From the NCBI RefSeq assembly GCF_000281085.1, contig NZ_JH767533.1, positions 35,163 through 95,050 on the forward strand: a stretch of DNA of 59,888 bases, given 5' to 3'. The DNA is from Catenovulum agarivorans YM01. GTDB taxonomy: Bacteria > Pseudomonadota > Gammaproteobacteria > Enterobacterales > Alteromonadaceae. The notes beneath the pieces were generated by a model. It was given only the letters and a program-made list of their open reading frames with translations, was not told the DNA's origin and made no database searches. Made by a program: the position numbers and the translations under genes. Shown here piece after piece: positions 16,071 through 25,015 of the stretch. Position 1 is the first letter of the stretch; the number at the start of each line of letters is the position of its first letter.

Positions 16071-18971
16071 TTAGACATCAAATATCTTACCCCAAACCGC
16101 TTGTACACATTCAATCGCACGTTTAAAAGGCGTTAACTGTGTCACAACTTTTGCTTGTGCTAACGCTAGTTTGTGCGATTCGTTCCTATATAACTTGTAA
16201 GCTTCAATCAAATCTTGTGCTTGTTGTTGGCTAATAACACCAACTTCAGCAGCTGTGGTTAAAATACGGATATTGTCAGAGTATTTACACAGTTCTGGAT
16301 GTTTGTGCGCGTTGGCCAAAACTAAATACTGAGTAATAAATTCGATATCTGTAATGCCACCGCGTCCTTGTTTGAGGTCGAATTCGCTCTCACCACCCTT
16401 CGCTAAATGGTTAAACATTTTATCGCGCATTTCGGTCACATCTTTATTCAGAGTGGCTATGTCACGTTGTTTTGCTAAGATAGTTTTGCGAATATCTTCA
16501 AGTTGCTGACATAAATTTTGATCGCCATAGACACAGCGCGCTCGTACCAAAGACTGGTGCTCCCAAGTCCAAGCTTGTTCTTGTTGATAACTCTCAAAAC
16601 CTGTGACAGTTGCAACCAATAAACCTGAATTGCCCGACGGGCGTAAACGCATATCAATTTCATACAAGATGCCAGCATGGGTTTGTGTTGAATAGATATG
16701 CATAATTCGCTGGGCTAAACGAATATAAAATTGGGTGATGCCAACGGCTTTTTCACCTGTGGTTTGTTGATCCGATTTTTGATTGTGGACAAATACTAAA
16801 TCTAAATCTGAGCCATAACCAAACTCTAAACCACCGAGTTTGCCATAACCTATTACCGCAAAACCTTTGTCGTTAGTGCCAACTAAAGCTTCAGGCACAC
16901 CATGTTTGTCAACCACTTGTTGCCACGCAATATTGACTACTTGGGCTAAAATGGCTTCGGCTAACCAAGTTAAATGGTCGCTAACTTTCATTAATGGCAG
17001 GTGGCCTAAAATATCCGCTACCGCAATCCGTAATTGATAAGCATGTTTAAACTGGCGCAATGTATCCATTATGCTTTCAAGATCTTCAGGGTCTATTCTA
17101 AGCAAACGCTCACGTAAATCCGCTTGGTATTTGTTTGGGTCTAATTCTTTGTATAACTGACGTGGATCGAGTAATTCGTCCAATAAAAATGCTTGTTGGC
17201 AAAGTTGTTGGGTTATCCACGGACTAGCTTGCAAACAGTCGAGCAAAATAGAGCGAGTTTGTGGGTTTTCAAACAGAAGTTCTAGGTAAGCTGTACGAGT
17301 ACAAATAGACACTATCAGCTCACGCACGCGATTAATTAATACATGCGCTTGTGGGTAATCTAAACAAGCTTCGATTAAGCGTGGCATCAATTTATCTATT
17401 ATATCGGCCCCACGTTTACCTACAGCACGCTTTTTAATTTGTTCTTGGCAGTCGCTTATCTGTTGCCAAAACGCAGCAGCATCTACTCTTGAGTGATCGT
17501 GCTCTAGTTGGCTGATTGCAGCTTCCGCGTCTAAATTACACAACCAGTAATCAAACTCAATTTCCGCTTGTTCGTCTTCAGCATCATTTTTAATCACTTC
17601 TTTAAATACCCGATTCACTTCGCGAGTATGTTGTTCAAGTGCTTGTTTAAAATCATCCCAGCTATTAAAACCCATAGCTACGAATAAACGCTTTTGATCT
17701 AGGGTATTCTCAGGCAAGGTTTGTGTCTGTTTATCGGCGATTTGCTGTAAAACATGCTCGGTTTTACGTAAAAAATAATAAGCCTTGGTTAATACGGTAA
17801 TTTCTTCTGCTGACATTTCGTCGAGCATTTGTAGTTTAATCAAAGCTTCACGGGTCGAGCGGGTACGCAGCTCGGGCTCACGACCACCACGAATCAGCTG
17901 AAAAGCTTGTACAATAAATTCAACTTCGCGAATACCGCCTTCGCCTAGCTTGATATTGTTAACCAGACCTTGGCGGCGATTTTCTTGTACTATTAATTGT
18001 TTCATTTTGCGCAAAGACTCAATCGCTGAAAAATCTATATAACGGCGATAAACAAATGGGCGAATTAAGTCTTCTAAGTATTTCTTTTCGGGATGATTTT
18101 GCCATTGTGTTGGCGTGATGATACGCGCTTTGAGCATAGCATATCTTTCCCAATCACGGCCTTGCTCTTCGTAGTAGTCTTCAAGCATGTTGTAATTCAT
18201 CACCAAGGGGCCACTATCACCGTATGGGCGTAAACGCATATCGACGCGGTAAACAAAACCATCAACTGTTTGTTGATTGAGCGCGTTGATCAGTCTTTGG
18301 CCTAAACGGGTGAAAAATTCGTGATTAGATAAACTGCGGCTTGCCCCTTTGGTTTCTCCTGCATCTGGATAACAAAAGATTAAATCTATGTCGGAGGAAA
18401 AATTGAGTTCACCACCACCTAGTTTACCCATGCCTAAAATGAAAAATGGTTGTTCTTCACCATTTTGATTGGTTGGTGTGCCCATCACTTGGGTGAGTAT
18501 TTGGTACAAGCAGTTAGTCGCTGTTTCTATCAGTTCATCGGCTAGATCTGAGATATATTTGAGCGCTTGGTCTAAATCTATTTGGCCGCTGAAGTCCATC
18601 CAAGCTATCCAAGCCATTTGTTGACGGCGATAAAGGCGTAACAATTTACTTAAGCTGATTTCATCTTTAATTTCGCTGGCTTGTTGTTGAAATTCTTGCT
18701 GCTGTGCGGCAAAAAATGTGTCTGCATCCGAACTTTGATTTAATAGGCTGTCAAAGAATTGGGGTTGCTTTAATACTGCTTCGCGGATAAAGTCGCTCAT
18801 CGCACATTGCCATTTCAGCTGGTTTTTATTTTGCTCCGGCATTTGCTCAAATAATCTATTTGAGTCAAGCAGTTGCTGCCAAGCTTTATCGCCCTGAGCT
18901 TGTAACTCGCTAGGTAACGCAGAAAAGTCTAATGTGCTAGGTAAAAATTGATTTGGGCGAGTTGAATCCAT
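16071..18971 (-). CDS. glnE: Bifunctional glutamine synthetase adenylyltransferase / deadenylase
   Basis: The 966-residue protein (E. coli 946) adds AMP to, and removes it from, glutamine synthetase under PII control. Two nucleotidyltransferase modules are visible: GMGKLGGGELNFSSDIDLIF near residues 184-203 (deadenylation half) and GYGKLGGLEFGYGSDLDLVF near 715-735 (adenylation half). Each is followed by a helical regulatory domain containing GxGGIxxxEF (LGEGGIREVEFIVQ and GRGGITDIEFITQ). The gene belongs to the nitrogen-control theme of the window together with glnK and amtB. It runs divergently from the lipoprotein gene at 19014. Confidence 0.97.
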   Translation of the reverse strand: MDSTRPNQFLPSTLDFSALPSELQAQGDKAWQQLLDSNRLFEQMPEQNKNQLKWQCAMSDFIREAVLKQPQFFDSLLNQSSDADTFFAAQQQEFQQQASEIKDEISLSKLLRLYRRQQMAWIAWMDFSGQIDLDQALKYISDLADELIETATNCLYQILTQVMGTPTNQNGEEQPFFILGMGKLGGGELNFSSDIDLIFCYPDAGETKGASRSLSNHEFFTRLGQRLINALNQQTVDGFVYRVDMRLRPYGDSGPLVMNYNMLEDYYEEQGRDWERYAMLKARIITPTQWQNHPEKKYLEDLIRPFVYRRYIDFSAIESLRKMKQLIVQENRRQGLVNNIKLGEGGIREVEFIVQAFQLIRGGREPELRTRSTREALIKLQMLDEMSAEEITVLTKAYYFLRKTEHVLQQIADKQTQTLPENTLDQKRLFVAMGFNSWDDFKQALEQHTREVNRVFKEVIKNDAEDEQAEIEFDYWLCNLDAEAAISQLEHDHSRVDAAAFWQQISDCQEQIKKRAVGKRGADIIDKLMPRLIEACLDYPQAHVLINRVRELIVSICTRTAYLELLFENPQTRSILLDCLQASPWITQQLCQQAFLLDELLDPRQLYKELDPNKYQADLRERLLRIDPEDLESIMDTLRQFKHAYQLRIAVADILGHLPLMKVSDHLTWLAEAILAQVVNIAWQQVVDKHGVPEALVGTNDKGFAVIGYGKLGGLEFGYGSDLDLVFVHNQKSDQQTTGEKAVGITQFYIRLAQRIMHIYSTQTHAGILYEIDMRLRPSGNSGLLVATVTGFESYQQEQAWTWEHQSLVRARCVYGDQNLCQQLEDIRKTILAKQRDIATLNKDVTEMRDKMFNHLAKGGESEFDLKQGRGGITDIEFITQYLVLANAHKHPELCKYSDNIRILTTAAEVGVISQQQAQDLIEAYKLYRNESHKLALAQAKVVTQLTPFKRAIECVQAVWGKIFDV

Positions 18972-19013
18972 ATTTAAAGCCTTGGAATTGAGATAGCAGA
19001 GGACCGCACGGCC

Positions 19014-20003
19014 ATGCCAAAATTATTTAAATCTGTTTGGGTTGTTATCTTTGCCTTTTGGCTCACAGCTTGTGGTGATCCATTAGATGCAAAAATTGAC
19101 AACCAAATCCAATTTGTTGATATGCAGCTGAAAAAGCTTGAACAAGCTATCAACAACCAACAAATTCGTAACGCAAACCTAATTAAAGAGTATGCACAAC
19201 AGGTAAGTCAAGCTAAACCACAATTACAAAGCATAGCGAATGAGTTAGCCAAAGACGCAACAACTCGTGGGCCTTTGTATCAAAGTTTAAATAGTCGCTA
19301 TCAAGAAGCGGCTAAATATGCTGATTTATTTGCTAGCAAAGAAGAGCGTTTAGCTGAGTTGCAAAATCTCTATCAAGCGGCTGATACCACTTTGTTTAAT
19401 GATGCTTTGTCAGATCCACTTAACGTGCTAGCCGATATGTCAGATGGTTTATTGCCACGTGTTAACGCGGTTAGCCGCGCCGCCAGTTTGCAAGCTAACC
19501 AAGCACAAGACTTTGGTGACGGTAGTCAGCTAATTGGTAACCCTGCTTATGGCCAGTGGTCAACTGGTAGCAATGGCATGTCATTTTGGGAATGGTATGG
19601 AATGTATGCGCTGATCAGCAATTTAACTGACAGACGGGTTTATTATAACGATTGGGCAGGCCGACGTGACTATAGTTATTACAATGATTATGGGCGTTAT
19701 CGTTATTCATCTCCGAAACAAATGCGTACCCAAAGCACGATAGAATCTCGTGCACAAAAATCATTTAAAGGTGGTCAATTTAAAAGCGCTTATGCTAAAC
19801 CTAAAGTCGGCGCAACCAGTATTTCAACCTCTAGCCGCACAGCACAGAATGCAGCAAATAAATTTACCAGTGCTTACGCCAAACCAAAAAGCACCTTTAG
19901 TAACAGCAGTAGCCAAAGCCAAAATAAAAAATCAACTTTTGGCCAGTCTAGTTTTCGCAGCAGCTCGTCCGGCTTTAGCCGTGGCGGTTTTGGTGGTAAA
20001 TAA
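19014..20003 (+). CDS. Lipoprotein at the head of the DUF350 / aminopropyltransferase cluster
   Basis: The 329-residue protein has a lipoprotein signal with lipobox LTAC (Cys20). Residues 25-150 are a long helical, coiled-coil-like region (IQFVDMQLKKLEQAINNQQ). A Trp/Tyr-rich middle (FWEWYGMYALISNL, YYNDYGRYRYSS) follows, and the tail is low-complexity Ser/Gly rich, ending FSRGGFGGK. I do not recognise a named family with certainty. Genes of this kind precede DUF350 and spermidine-synthase genes, comparable in position to the E. coli yjfM lipoprotein. The next gene starts 23 bp downstream, so an operon is likely. Confidence 0.75.
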   Translation: MPKLFKSVWVVIFAFWLTACGDPLDAKIDNQIQFVDMQLKKLEQAINNQQIRNANLIKEYAQQVSQAKPQLQSIANELAKDATTRGPLYQSLNSRYQEAAKYADLFASKEERLAELQNLYQAADTTLFNDALSDPLNVLADMSDGLLPRVNAVSRAASLQANQAQDFGDGSQLIGNPAYGQWSTGSNGMSFWEWYGMYALISNLTDRRVYYNDWAGRRDYSYYNDYGRYRYSSPKQMRTQSTIESRAQKSFKGGQFKSAYAKPKVGATSISTSSRTAQNAANKFTSAYAKPKSTFSNSSSQSQNKKSTFGQSSFRSSSSGFSRGGFGGK

Positions 20004-20026
20004 CAAGGATTATTAAGGTAAACAGT

Positions 20027-20929
20027 ATGAACAGTTTAAATTTTTTACAATATATTCGACCAGAACTTTTAACCCTGCTAGCGATAGACTTAGCCATCGC
20101 CATTTGTTTGTTGTCTTTGATGCGTTTTATTTCTGGTTTATGGGCAAAAGTAAATACCACCCAAGAGCTATCTGAAAAAGATAACTTTGCGTTTGGTATT
20201 AGCATGGCGGGTGGCATTATCGCCATGGGCTTAGTGTTAACCGGGGCAATTACCGGTGAAGCTGCTAATAGTTATTTAGCTGAAGCGATTGGTGTTGCCA
20301 GTTATGGTTTGGTTGGTTTAGTTTTGATTAAAGTCGGTCGTTTTATTCACGACAAAGTATCGCTGAATCAAATTGATAAAGCTGAACAAATTCGCCAAGA
20401 AAATATCAGTGTTGCGATAGTGGATGCTGCTGCGGTTATTGCCACCGCTATCATTATTCGTTCAGTATTGTTATGGGTTGAAGGTATTAATGTATATACC
20501 TTTATTGCAATAGTCAGTGGTTTTGCCGTGTCACAAACTGTATTGGTATTTGTTACCCGTTTACGTGAGCGCCAATATGCGGCAAAAAACCAAGATGGCT
20601 CATTCCAACAAGCTTTGATTGATGGTCAAACTGCGTTAGCTATTCGTCACGCTGGGCATATGATAGCGACAGCGCTGGCAGTGAAAGCTGCGAGTTATTT
20701 TTTAATTTATCAACCAACACAAATTATCGGTAATTTAATCGGTTGGTTAGGCATTTCTTTGGTGATGGCGGCGGTGATTTATCTATTAAATAAAATTGCC
20801 CGCGCGATTATTTTAGTTGGCATCAATACCAGTGTTGAAGTTGATCAACAAGAAAATATTGGGGTTGCCGCAGCTGAGTTCGCAATTGTGGTTTCTATTG
20901 CCATGATCACAGTATCATTAATGGCATAG
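20027..20929 (+). CDS. Membrane protein with two DUF350 domains (YjfL-like)
   Basis: The 300-residue integral membrane protein has about eight hydrophobic segments arranged as two DUF350 units (roughly 20-145 and 150-300), whereas E. coli YjfL has one. Short acidic or basic loops such as SEKDNFAFGISMAGGIIAMGL and QQENIGVAAAEFAIVVSIAM carry the DUF350 signature. Function is unknown. DUF350 genes often neighbour PspA, glutathionylspermidine-synthase-like and aminopropyltransferase genes, which suggests a membrane-integrity role. The stop codon directly abuts the ATG of the next gene. Confidence 0.85.
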   Translation: MNSLNFLQYIRPELLTLLAIDLAIAICLLSLMRFISGLWAKVNTTQELSEKDNFAFGISMAGGIIAMGLVLTGAITGEAANSYLAEAIGVASYGLVGLVLIKVGRFIHDKVSLNQIDKAEQIRQENISVAIVDAAAVIATAIIIRSVLLWVEGINVYTFIAIVSGFAVSQTVLVFVTRLRERQYAAKNQDGSFQQALIDGQTALAIRHAGHMIATALAVKAASYFLIYQPTQIIGNLIGWLGISLVMAAVIYLLNKIARAIILVGINTSVEVDQQENIGVAAAEFAIVVSIAMITVSLMA

Positions 20930-22675
20930 ATGCAACTCAGTCAAAACACTAAGTTAAAACTACTGGATAGCCTGCTGATACTGATAATGGCAGTATTAGC
21001 AGGTTGTGGTTTGATTTATGAATACCTATTGTCACATTATGCGGGACGTGTTTTAGGTGCTGTAGAGCACGCCATATTTGCAACCATTGGCATTATGATA
21101 GTCAGCATGGGGTTTGGTGCATTTGCTGCACGCAAAATTCGTGATGAATTTACCGGTTTTGCTTGGCTTGAACTATTTATCTGTTTAGTGGGTGCCAGTA
21201 GTATCTTACTGATAGCTGGTGCTATTGGTTTTACCTTTCATCTTCCACAAATTATTACTGATACCTTCAACTTACCTGCAGACGTTTTACCTCGTGGCGG
21301 TTGGGTTGAAGATATTCATCATATCGCCCGATATTTACCTTATGTCAGTGCCGCCTGTTTAGGTTTTTTTATTGGCATAGAAATCCCGTTGATAGCGCGT
21401 GTGCGTGAAGCTTTGTACCAAAAACACTTAACCCATAACGCAGGTACTGTTTATGGGGCCGATTATTTAGGTGCGGGCATAGGCGCTGCATTATGGATTG
21501 GCTGGATGATGGCAATAGACATCAACCAAGCTGCGGTGATCACAGCTTCAACCAACTTGTTAATTGGCTTTTTAATTTTAATACTGTTTTGGCAGAAAAT
21601 AGCTTGGCGCTTATTGTTAACTTGTTGCCAAATATTCATGCTGGGTTTTGTCATTGTGTTATCCATTTATGGCCAAAACTGGATGCAATCTTTTACCGAT
21701 ATGCTTTATCGCGACCAAGTGGTATTGCAGCAACAAACTCAATATCAACAAATCGTTTTAACTGAACGCAATGTCGCAGTTGGCGATAATCAACACACTA
21801 AATCTATTTTACAGTTATACCTCAATGGCCGTTTGCAGTTTTCTAGCATGGATGAACATATCTACCATGAAATCTTGGTTCACCCAGCTATGGCGGCTGC
21901 AGCGCAGCACAACAAAGTTTTATTGGTTGGTGGGGGTGATGGTTTGGCTGTACGCGAAATATTAAAGTGGCCAGTTAAACAAGTTGATATGCTTGAACTT
22001 GATCCCATGATGATTGAGCTTTTTCAACAGCCAGCGCAGTTTGTGCCTACTCGCTTAGCGCAGCAGATTAGCCAGCTAAACCAAAATGCTTTAAATGATG
22101 CTAGGTTAAATATTATTCACGCCGATGCCTTTAATCAGGTCGATGTATTGGTTGCCAAGCAGCAAATTTACGATGTAATTATTGTTGATTTGCCTGATCC
22201 GAATCATCCAGATTTAAACAAATTATATAGCAATCATTTTTATACCCGTTTACAGCAACTACTCAATGCCGATGGTGTGCTGGTGGTGCAATCTACTTCG
22301 CCTTATCACGCGCAACAAGCGTTTTTATCTATTGGTAAAACGGTCGCAGATGCGGGTTTTACTGCGGTAGAACAATATCATCAGAATGTTCCAAGTTTTG
22401 GTCAATGGGGTTGGACTATTGCGGTTAAACAAGGTTTAGCTGTACGCCAGCGCCTTGAAAAACAGTTTGCCAATCAACAAATATTAGATGTGCCAACTCA
22501 GTGGTTAACCTGGCCGCTGGTTTTCGCTAGTTTTGAATTTCCCAAAGGTTTTTATGCCGATTACGCCAATATTAAGGTCAATTATTTGGGGAGTCAGCAA
22601 TTGTTTAACTATCATGATCTAGCGTGGCGAAAGCAACAGGGGCGGATAACGTTAAATCAGTCACAAAAAAATTGA
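20930..22675 (+). CDS. Membrane-anchored polyamine aminopropyltransferase (SpeE-like)
   Basis: The 581-residue protein has about seven N-terminal transmembrane segments (residues 15-245), including GCGLIYEYLLSHYAGRVLG. A cytoplasmic spermidine-synthase domain (about 265-560) follows, with the SAM motif LLVGGGDGLAVREI near 330-343, MLELDPMMIEL, and the aminopropyltransferase motif IIVDLPDPNHPDLNKLYS. Membrane-fused spermidine synthases are known in many bacteria and accompany DUF350. The product (spermidine or another polyamine used at the envelope) is inferred. It starts at the base after the DUF350 stop. Confidence 0.88.
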   Translation: MQLSQNTKLKLLDSLLILIMAVLAGCGLIYEYLLSHYAGRVLGAVEHAIFATIGIMIVSMGFGAFAARKIRDEFTGFAWLELFICLVGASSILLIAGAIGFTFHLPQIITDTFNLPADVLPRGGWVEDIHHIARYLPYVSAACLGFFIGIEIPLIARVREALYQKHLTHNAGTVYGADYLGAGIGAALWIGWMMAIDINQAAVITASTNLLIGFLILILFWQKIAWRLLLTCCQIFMLGFVIVLSIYGQNWMQSFTDMLYRDQVVLQQQTQYQQIVLTERNVAVGDNQHTKSILQLYLNGRLQFSSMDEHIYHEILVHPAMAAAAQHNKVLLVGGGDGLAVREILKWPVKQVDMLELDPMMIELFQQPAQFVPTRLAQQISQLNQNALNDARLNIIHADAFNQVDVLVAKQQIYDVIIVDLPDPNHPDLNKLYSNHFYTRLQQLLNADGVLVVQSTSPYHAQQAFLSIGKTVADAGFTAVEQYHQNVPSFGQWGWTIAVKQGLAVRQRLEKQFANQQILDVPTQWLTWPLVFASFEFPKGFYADYANIKVNYLGSQQLFNYHDLAWRKQQGRITLNQSQKN

Positions 22676-22685
22676 TAATTTAATT

Positions 22686-22733
22686 GACATATAATGTCGC
22701 AGTGCTAAGGTTAATACCAAGACATAATATGTC
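22686..22733. promoter_or_regulatory. Two GACAT-N3-ATGTC operator-like palindromes before the DUF2170-PspA genes
   Basis: GACATATAATGTC (22686-22698) and GACATAATATGTC (22721-22733) lie 35 bp apart, 35-82 bp before the DUF2170 start. The second is part of a 17-bp block CCAAGACATAATATGTC found identically, on the minus strand, upstream of the QmcA gene (40872-40888). This suggests a common DNA-binding regulator. Confidence 0.6.
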
Positions 22734-22767
22734 TAAATGTAAAGCAGCTAACTAACAGAGGATAGCA

Positions 22768-23181
22768 ATGAATATACACACTATTGCACAATACCTAAAT
22801 GATCTAGCAGACAAGTCTGATACAGGTCATTCATTTGATTGTCAGCCGATTGCCGGTGAAGTGGATGTGCTACAAATTAGTTTAATTGGTCGTGAAGAGC
22901 TACCAATATTTGTATCAGTTACGGATGATCAAATTCTGTGTATTACCTATTTGTGGGACGAAAGTGAAATGCTCAGCGAGCGCAAAGCAGAAATGATGGA
23001 AACCATGTTAGAAATGAACATGCCAATGCCATTATCTTCGTTTGCGAAAATTGGGGATAAGTACGCAGTGTTTGGTGCTTTATCTATCCACTCTAGTTTG
23101 TCTGATATTGAGCATGAACTGGCTGTATTAAGTGATAACGCCATAGATGTTATCGACGACTTTAGTGAATTTTTGAAATAA
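22768..23181 (+). CDS. yjfI: DUF2170 family protein (YjfI-like)
   Basis: The 137-residue acidic cytoplasmic protein has the DUF2170 pattern (LPIFVSVTDDQILCITYLW, EMNMPMPLSSFAKIGDKYAVFGALS). The same trio of DUF2170, PspA and DUF2491 occurs in E. coli as yjfI-yjfJ-yjfK; its biochemical role is unknown. An AGAGGA ribosome site lies 7 nt before the ATG. It is the first gene after the two palindromic operators and 13 bp before the PspA gene. Confidence 0.88.
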   Translation: MNIHTIAQYLNDLADKSDTGHSFDCQPIAGEVDVLQISLIGREELPIFVSVTDDQILCITYLWDESEMLSERKAEMMETMLEMNMPMPLSSFAKIGDKYAVFGALSIHSSLSDIEHELAVLSDNAIDVIDDFSEFLK

Positions 23182-23194
23182 TCGGGAGCAAAAC

Positions 23195-23884
23195 ATGAGC
23201 ATTTTTAAGAAAATTTTTACCGCTATTCGTGGTGGCGCAACCGAGATGGGTGAAGCCATAGTAGATGCAAACTCAACACGTATTTTTGAACAAGAAATTC
23301 GTGATGCAGAAAATCACTTAACTAAGGCTAAGCGTGATTTAACTGACGTTATGGCAAAACAAATGCAAACCAGCCGTGAAGTTGAGCGTTTGAAAAAAGA
23401 AATTCAAACCCATGAAGGTTATGCAACTCAGGCCTTAAACCAAGGTAACGAAGCGCTTGCGTTAGAAGTAGCTGAAAAAATGGCGAGCTTAGAAACTGAA
23501 TTGGCAGCACAACAAAGTGCATTACAAAACTTTGATGCTAGTGTTGCGCGTTTAAAAGATTTAATTAAAAAATCTGAGCGTCAGTTAGCAGACTACAAAC
23601 GTCAATTAAGTGTGGTTAAAACCACTGACAGTGTACACAAAGCAACAGCGGCTATTACCGATAACTTTGTTTCAGGTAACAGCAAATTACTCAATGCAAA
23701 AGAGTCGTTAGAGCGCATCAAAGCTAAACAACAAAACTTTGATGATAGAATGGCTGCATCTGAGCAATTACAAGCTGAATCAGGTGATGCATCACTTGAA
23801 GCTAAACTAAAAGCTGCTGGTATTGGCGAACAAAACAGCTCAGCTGATGCGATTTTAGCTAGATTAAAGTCGCAAAAACAATAA
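23195..23884 (+). CDS. yjfJ: PspA/IM30 family protein (YjfJ-like)
   Basis: The 229-residue protein is almost wholly coiled coil: an amphipathic start MSIFKKIFTAIRGG, EQEIRDAENHLTKAKRDLTDVMAKQ and long helices to about residue 190, with a short tail EQNSSADAILARLKS. PspA/IM30 proteins polymerise on the inner membrane during stress and share the ESCRT-III fold. No PspF, PspB or PspC gene is nearby, so this is the YjfJ-type rather than the classic phage-shock operon. A terminator hairpin follows before the DUF2491 gene. Confidence 0.92.
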   Translation: MSIFKKIFTAIRGGATEMGEAIVDANSTRIFEQEIRDAENHLTKAKRDLTDVMAKQMQTSREVERLKKEIQTHEGYATQALNQGNEALALEVAEKMASLETELAAQQSALQNFDASVARLKDLIKKSERQLADYKRQLSVVKTTDSVHKATAAITDNFVSGNSKLLNAKESLERIKAKQQNFDDRMAASEQLQAESGDASLEAKLKAAGIGEQNSSADAILARLKSQKQ

Positions 23885-23936
23885 AAGTTATAGCTTGTCC
23901 GCTGAACTAAAGGACAGAACAATTTGACACGTTCGA

Positions 23937-23974
23937 GCAATTTCAGTTACGCACTTGGCTGAAGTTGCTTTTTT
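23937..23974 (+). terminator. Intrinsic terminator between the pspA-like and DUF2491 genes
   Basis: The stem GCAATTTCAG/CTGAAGTTGC (10 bp, one G-T pair, 12-nt loop) is followed by six T. It lies inside what is otherwise a single gene string, so it may reduce expression of the downstream genes relative to PspA. Confidence 0.75.
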
Positions 23975-24019
23975 GCATTCTAAATCTGTGTGTCAGTGAA
24001 ACAGTTTCGTGAGGATAAT

Positions 24020-24670
24020 ATGGGATTTTTTTCAAAATGGTTTGGCGGTGAAGAGCAGCCGCAAGTAACTAAAATAACTCACCCCAAGCAGTTGAAACAA
24101 GGTGATGTAATTAATTTTAGTGACAATTTTGCTTTGCCTGAGCTGATTCGCAAACAAAGTTACCAAGTTAACCAAGTGAACACTTACCAGTTTGAGCACA
24201 AAGTCATTAACGAGTTTGTTTTGTTAGGTGGGCATAATCAACAAGTGTTTATGTCAGTTGAATCTGACGATGAAGAATGGCTTAACTTATCGATTAAAGT
24301 TAATCGCAATCAAGTAGGGCAATTGTTTGATCTCGAACAGTTTGCTGAAGTGTTTGAAGAAGAAGTTCAGCCAGAGCTTGCACTGCAACAGCAAACACCT
24401 GAGCTGAATAACTGGTTAGCCCCTGTCTATTTCCGCCAAACTTATGCTCAGCGCGGTTATTTTTACCAAAAAGATTTTCGCCCAAGCAAACCCGCTTTAG
24501 AAGAAGACGATGATAGCGAAGCGTTCGACTATTTTTGTTTAACTAGCGCAGATGAAAGCTGTAGTGTCGAAATTGAAGTGTGGTCAGATGGTGACACAGA
24601 CGTATTATTAACTATCCATAGACCATTGGCTGACATTGTAGATATGTACCCTGGAGCTGATAGTGAGTAA
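24020..24670 (+). CDS. yjfK: DUF2491 family protein (YjfK-like)
   Basis: I start this gene at the ATG at 24020, which has GAGGA 5 nt upstream; a GTG at 23990 would add ten residues with no ribosome site. The 216-residue acidic protein begins MGFFSKWFGGEEQP and shows the DUF2491 features (DVINFSDNFALPELIRKQSY, YQFEHKV, PVYFRQTYAQRGYFYQKDFRPS). Function is unknown; it is the usual partner of DUF2170 and YjfJ-type PspA. It overlaps the next gene by 8 bp. Confidence 0.88.
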   Translation: MGFFSKWFGGEEQPQVTKITHPKQLKQGDVINFSDNFALPELIRKQSYQVNQVNTYQFEHKVINEFVLLGGHNQQVFMSVESDDEEWLNLSIKVNRNQVGQLFDLEQFAEVFEEEVQPELALQQQTPELNNWLAPVYFRQTYAQRGYFYQKDFRPSKPALEEDDDSEAFDYFCLTSADESCSVEIEVWSDGDTDVLLTIHRPLADIVDMYPGADSE

Positions 24671-24983
24671 TAAGTCAGATAAAGCCAAATGGGCTAGTAG
24701 TAATAAAGCGATTAAAGCGGTACAAGTTGCGTTTGATATGGACGAAAAGCTGCAATATGTTATCCGCAAAGAAGCATTAGACGCGGGTTTAGGACCATCT
24801 GATCAAATTCGCAAAATTCTCGCTTTGCCTGTGAGCAAAAGACCAAAACGTCCAAGGTTAACTGTGTCTTTGTCTGCTGAAGATTATCAAGTGTTGGCGG
24901 AAAAATATGGTTTAGCCGCTGATGATCAGTTAGAAATTAAAAAGCGGGTGATGCAAGAATTGATTGATCATGCAAGCAAGTGA
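24663..24983 (+). CDS. Small basic protein translationally coupled to DUF2491
   Basis: The 106-residue protein starts at a GTG overlapping the DUF2491 stop by 8 bp, a typical coupled arrangement. It is Lys/Arg rich at the start and middle (KRPKRPRLTVSLSAEDYQVLAEKYG). The segment RLTVSLSAEDYQVLAEKYGL followed by a helix resembles a ribbon-helix-helix DNA-binding motif, with a second similar unit around KAVQVAFDMDEKLQYVIRKEA. It could be the regulator of this cluster, acting at the GACAT palindromes, but this is only inference from position and pattern. Confidence 0.65.
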   Translation: MSNKSDKAKWASSNKAIKAVQVAFDMDEKLQYVIRKEALDAGLGPSDQIRKILALPVSKRPKRPRLTVSLSAEDYQVLAEKYGLAADDQLEIKKRVMQELIDHASK

Positions 24984-25015
24984 GTTTAAACATAAATAAA
25001 CTCACTCGTGTTTAA

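Noticed and set aside
23195-23884. Classic phage-shock operon with PspF and sigma-54 promoter
   Set aside because: No TGGCAC-N5-TTGCA upstream and no pspB, pspC or pspF gene; the neighbours are of the yjfIJK type.
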